The position numbers and the translations under genes were made by a program. Positions 7,020 through 8,261 of a stretch of DNA of 8,261 nt are shown here, piece by piece. The DNA is taken from positions 1 through 8,261 of the forward strand of contig WQYS01000092.1 in the NCBI GenBank assembly GCA_009781125.1. The letters run 5' to 3'. Below the pieces are notes generated by a model that was not told the DNA's origin, did no database searches, and saw only the letters and a list, made by a program, of their open reading frames with translations. The DNA is from Acidobacteriaceae bacterium (GTDB lineage: Bacteria > Acidobacteriota > Terriglobia > Terriglobales > Acidobacteriaceae). Numbering within the stretch: the first letter of the stretch is position 1; each line of letters begins with the position of its first letter.

Positions 7020-7039
7020 GAGCGGTTCATGTACCGCTC
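7020..7039. repeat. Short inverted repeat in the 226-bp intergenic gap
   Basis: GAGCGGT (7020-7026) and ACCGCTC (7033-7039) form a perfect 7-bp stem with a six-base loop. It lies between the DUF3617 stop codon (7101) and the giant gene's start (6874), both read leftward. No T tract follows on the minus strand, so it is not a clear terminator. It may be an attenuator or operator. Nothing else convincing, including a good promoter, was seen in this gap. Confidence 0.35.
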
Positions 7040-7100
7040 GCCAAGGTACGTCTTCGGCGTCCATGTAGTGCCTCCACCAGTTCCGCCGCCGCCTGTCCTG

Positions 7101-7607
7101 CTAACGCACAAGCTTTGCCGCGCCCGGAGCAAGGCCTTTGCAGTCCTCACCTTTGAATACGCTGTCGAAGGTCATGTCCATGATGGTCGGCTGCGGATTC
7201 TTCCCGTCCGTCATCTCCATGTGCATGGTTCCCTGTGTCCTCTCCATGCTTACGAAGGTAAGCTGCATGTGGCCGGTGGAGGCCCCCTTTCCCGATTGGC
7301 AGACTACATCTGCTGACATGCCCGATGCGTCCTGCTGGAGGTTCTTGTACTGGCAGTCCTTGTTGTTCTTCTGCGCCTTGGTGTAACTGTCGCGCCATGT
7401 CTCCGGCGTCATGCAGACCTGAGACACGATGGTCTGCGGTCCCATGCCGGGAAGGTGCGCCATTACTTCGGGCGGAAGGTTCAGTTTAATCTTTGAAGTG
7501 GTTGTGATCTCCCACAGGCCCATCTTCATGGGCGGCGCAGAGATCGTCTGCGCGAAAACGAGGCTACAAAACGTGAGTACAGCGGTGGTGCAAATCAGTT
7601 TTTTCAT
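7101..7607 (-). CDS. DUF3617 family exported protein
   Basis: This is a 168-residue secreted or periplasmic protein of a family with no known biochemical function. MKKLICTTAVLTFCSLVFA is a clear signal peptide with cleavage near residue 19. The mature part opens with the family signature MKMGLWEITTTSKI (27-40), followed by a Met-rich segment LPPEVMAHLPGMGP, a VCMTPE motif, and later strands TGHMQLTFVSM and GTMHMEMTDG. Cysteines at 65, 85, 103 and 156 could form two disulfides in the periplasm. The ATG at 7607 is chosen because AGAGAGGA lies about 10 nt upstream; an in-frame TTG three codons earlier would sit almost on that site. It begins 42 bp after the CsgG-family stop codon and is read in the same direction, so the two probably share a transcript. 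The length is normal for the family. Confidence 0.85.
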   Translation of the reverse strand: MKKLICTTAVLTFCSLVFAQTISAPPMKMGLWEITTTSKIKLNLPPEVMAHLPGMGPQTIVSQVCMTPETWRDSYTKAQKNNKDCQYKNLQQDASGMSADVVCQSGKGASTGHMQLTFVSMERTQGTMHMEMTDGKNPQPTIMDMTFDSVFKGEDCKGLAPGAAKLVR

Positions 7608-7649
7608 GAGTTTCAAATCCTCTCTGGTGAGTCAATGTTGCCTATCCTG

Positions 7650-8261
7650 CTATTGAGATTTAACGGAATCGCCAACCTGCAGCTTACCCGCTCCGCTGAA
7701 ACTTCCAACCGCAGAACCGGCATCGACGCTGGTAATCGTAAGCACTCCAACTGGATTTTCGATGGTACGCAGCGGCTGTCCTGTGGTCGGGTCTTTCACC
7801 ACGCGAACGACATGGCCAACCTGGAGTTTGTCTCCAACCTTGACGCCAGACGAACTGCCTACGTTAATCACAACGCTGTCGAGAGCCTCAGCGTCCGCGA
7901 TCTTTCCATTGACCACGACTGCGGCAGGAGGCGGGGCCGCGTTCGTGGGCAGACGGCCTGCGTTCGCATTCAAGGCTTGCGCCAGTGTCTTCACAGCTTT
8001 TGTCGTGGCCTCGCCGATAATCGTCTCTGCAAAGCCGCTGCTGCCCATGTCCATGCCGCCGCCGCCATACCCGCCGCCGCTGCCGCCTGCTCCGCTGAGC
8101 ATGGCTCCGGAGCGCGACGATTCGCCTTTGCCGCTGGATGACACCAGAATCTCGGCGGTGTTTACATCGATCAGGCGCGCCGTAATCGCCACGATAGCCT
8201 TGGATTTCGCCACGCCCATATTGCCCAGTCCATAGCCGCCCAGCTTGCCTCCGAAGCCCCC
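7650..8261 (-). CDS. CsgG-family protein with C-terminal FlgT_C-like domain (partial, 5' end outside window)
   Basis: The last 203 residues are visible; the frame stays open to the right edge. Window residues 1-103 resemble the C-terminal half of CsgG/curli-assembly family proteins: a Gly-rich GGFGGKLGGYGLGN, then AKSKAIVAITARLIDVNTAEILVSSSGKGES and FAETIIGEATTKAVKTLAQAL. In this family 'ARLIDVNTAEIL' is a core strand-turn-strand, and members form outer-membrane secretion pores or periplasmic proteins. A second Gly-rich loop lies at 57-70. After a Pro/Ala linker (about 104-115), residues 119-200 resemble the FlgT C-terminal domain: GKIADAE, VVINVGSSSGVKVGD, VVKDPTTGQPL, VGVLTITSVD and LQVGDSV. 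Acidobacterial CsgG-like proteins often carry such a tail; whether this one exports fibre subunits is unknown. It is the first gene of the leftward cluster visible here. True length and signal peptide cannot be seen. Confidence 0.82.
   Translation of the reverse strand, partial: GGFGGKLGGYGLGNMGVAKSKAIVAITARLIDVNTAEILVSSSGKGESSRSGAMLSGAGGSGGGYGGGGMDMGSSGFAETIIGEATTKAVKTLAQALNANAGRLPTNAAPPPAAVVVNGKIADAEALDSVVINVGSSSGVKVGDKLQVGHVVRVVKDPTTGQPLRTIENPVGVLTITSVDAGSAVGSFSGAGKLQVGDSVKSQ

Noticed and set aside
8035..8100. GCC/GCCG-rich short repeats near the right edge
   Set aside because: They encode the Gly-rich loop of the CsgG-family protein and need no separate explanation.
7635..8141. Plus-strand 168-residue frame at the right end
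   Set aside because: It lies antisense to the CsgG-family gene, whose frame shows recognisable domains, and it has an Ala/His/Arg-rich shadow composition.

Overview
The window looks like chromosomal DNA of an Acidobacteriota bacterium (Terriglobia-like). The evidence is a very large Ig-like/NHL/MBG-domain surface protein with a C-terminal 'SGCGGG' tail, a small outer-membrane beta-barrel protein ending in an 'FSTGIVVRF' strand, a DUF3617 protein and a glycine-rich CsgG-family protein. This set is typical of that phylum. The assignment is inferred from protein style; there is no rRNA or other marker gene to confirm it.

Left part (1-938): this is the edge of a type II CRISPR-Cas locus. Positions 1-654 on the minus strand encode the first 218 residues of a Cas9, which runs off the left end of the window. 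It shows the RuvC-I motif with its catalytic Asp, the arginine-rich bridge helix, and the start of the REC lobe with the QRRGFLSNRK motif, and it most resembles type II-C. A promoter-like element, a roughly 110-nt stretch with a tracrRNA-like nexus and a strong intrinsic terminator (907-938) are read in the opposite direction. I interpret this stretch as the tracrRNA. No CRISPR repeats lie in the window, so the array and cas1/cas2 are expected further left.

Boundary (939-1338): there is a short plus-strand reading frame carrying an almost complete sigma-70 region 4 helix-turn-helix with an unrelated C-terminal tail. It is probably a remnant of a primary-type sigma factor or a tiny sigma-like protein. 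A hairpin lies between it and the converging gene. The 425 bp between cas9 and this frame (655-1079) otherwise hold only the cas9 and tracrRNA promoter candidates and the tracrRNA itself.

Right part (1339-8261): four genes are all read on the minus strand, so transcription runs right to left. A CsgG-family protein (5' end outside the window) comes first, followed 42 bp later by a DUF3617 protein. After a 226-bp gap comes a 1637-residue Ig/NHL/MBG protein, and 16 bp after that an outer-membrane beta-barrel protein. Together they look like an envelope or secretion locus: a CsgG-like outer-membrane or periplasmic component, a secreted small protein, a giant exported repeat protein and a porin-like barrel. 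The gap holds a 7-bp hairpin and a perfect 18-bp palindrome abutting the Shine-Dalgarno sequence of the giant gene.

The most valuable content is the Cas9 5' end with its divergent tracrRNA candidate. Cas9 is easily missed because its reading frame has no stop codon inside the window.
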